A stretch of 34,281 nucleotides of DNA, taken from positions 1 through 34,281 of the forward strand of contig NZ_JAKSDZ010000033.1 in NCBI RefSeq assembly GCF_023509475.1, written 5' to 3'. The notes under the pieces were generated by a model. The model did no database searches, was not told the DNA's origin, and saw only the letters and a program-made list of their open reading frames with translations. The stretch is from Aestuariirhabdus haliotis (GTDB lineage: Bacteria > Pseudomonadota > Gammaproteobacteria > Pseudomonadales > Aestuariirhabdaceae). Made by a program: the position numbers and the translations under genes. Below are positions 34,128 through 34,281 of this stretch, one piece after another (the first letter of the stretch is position 1; the number at the start of each line of letters is the position of its first letter).

Positions 34128-34281
34128 CTAGGGCACCTCTGATTAATTCAGATGAACTCTGGCTTTCAGGCGAATTCAGAATCGCAGCACGCCTTTGCAG
34201 TAAGGTCGAGACCTTTCAAAAAGGCGTAACAACGAGTCTGGGTTTGCCTGAAAGCCCCGTAGGGCGGGCCTAAAAATGGCT
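34128..34281. repeat. Right-end copy of the dispersed non-coding repeat
   Basis: 34128-34153 is an exact inverted copy of 141-166. 34246-34281 is a direct near-copy of 16-50. Inside this copy, GGCTTTCAGGC (34161-34171) and GCCTGAAAGCC (34246-34256) are perfect 11-bp inverted arms. The sequence runs off the window end, so the full unit length is unknown. No coding sequence is visible. Confidence 0.75.

Noticed and set aside
1-34281. Composite transposon bounded by inverted repeats
   Set aside because: No transposase, integrase or cargo-type genes; the interior holds core genes such as rnd, cysK and queF. Dispersed repeats at contig ends explain it better.
1-34281. tRNA, rRNA, riboswitch or CRISPR
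   Set aside because: Reading the intergenic regions gave no cloverleaf, rRNA-like or regularly spaced repeat sequence, and no riboswitch core I recognise (including before queF).

Overview
The window looks like chromosomal DNA of a free-living gammaproteobacterium, most likely Pseudomonadales in the broad sense (including the former Cellvibrionales/Oceanospirillales). The reasons are an rnd-ycgL-ycgN run, a YafJ very close to the E. coli protein, a PA2817-family protein, a MASE2-type (CyaB-like) adenylate cyclase, and an exosortase/PEP-CTERM regulatory set (PrsK-PrsR-PrsT). There are no rRNA, tRNA, CRISPR, phage or transposase genes. Both ends carry copies of the same non-coding repeat family: a perfect 26-nt inverted repeat plus a ~35-nt direct repeat. 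The window may therefore be a contig that broke at a dispersed repeat.

Layout. 1-301: repeat, then the control region of an acyl-CoA dehydrogenase with a TetR-like dyad. 302-2614: acyl-CoA dehydrogenase and a convergent, membrane-anchored strictosidine-synthase-like beta-propeller. 2844-4741: operon rnd-ycgL-ycgN. 5055-5609: an orphan PEP-CTERM protein with an excellent sigma-54 (-24/-12) promoter. 5724-7763: oligopeptidase B. 7852-11867: co-directional set of a small membrane protein, a three-TM/winged-helix protein resembling the YLATT module, a TM-anchored vWA protein (TIGR03503-like) and YafJ. 12034-13005: cysK. 13228-15262: a MoxR ATPase/vWA pair. 15288-18200: dCache-HAMP-GAF-HD-GYP c-di-GMP phosphodiesterase. 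18323-19626: YfcH and a convergent PA2817-family protein. 19834-22369: yadG-yadH-queF. 22383-24542: MASE2 adenylate cyclase and an endonuclease V homologue that has lost two catalytic acidic residues. 24862-34111: one tightly packed block, prsK-prsR-prsT-sulfotransferase-deacetylase-like-GT2, much of it visibly more AT-rich than the rest.

How the genes fit together. The right-hand 9 kb is the regulatory and polysaccharide-modifying part of an XrtA/PEP-CTERM extracellular matrix locus. PrsK (sensor) should phosphorylate PrsR (sigma-54 activator), and the sigma-54 promoter of the PEP-CTERM gene about 20 kb to the left is a natural PrsR target. The exosortase (xrtA) and the core polysaccharide genes are not in the window, so the system is split. 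The most unusual items are this promoter/regulator pairing, the degenerate endonuclease V, the YLATT-like/vWA neighbourhood, and the deacetylase-like gene beside a sulfotransferase.
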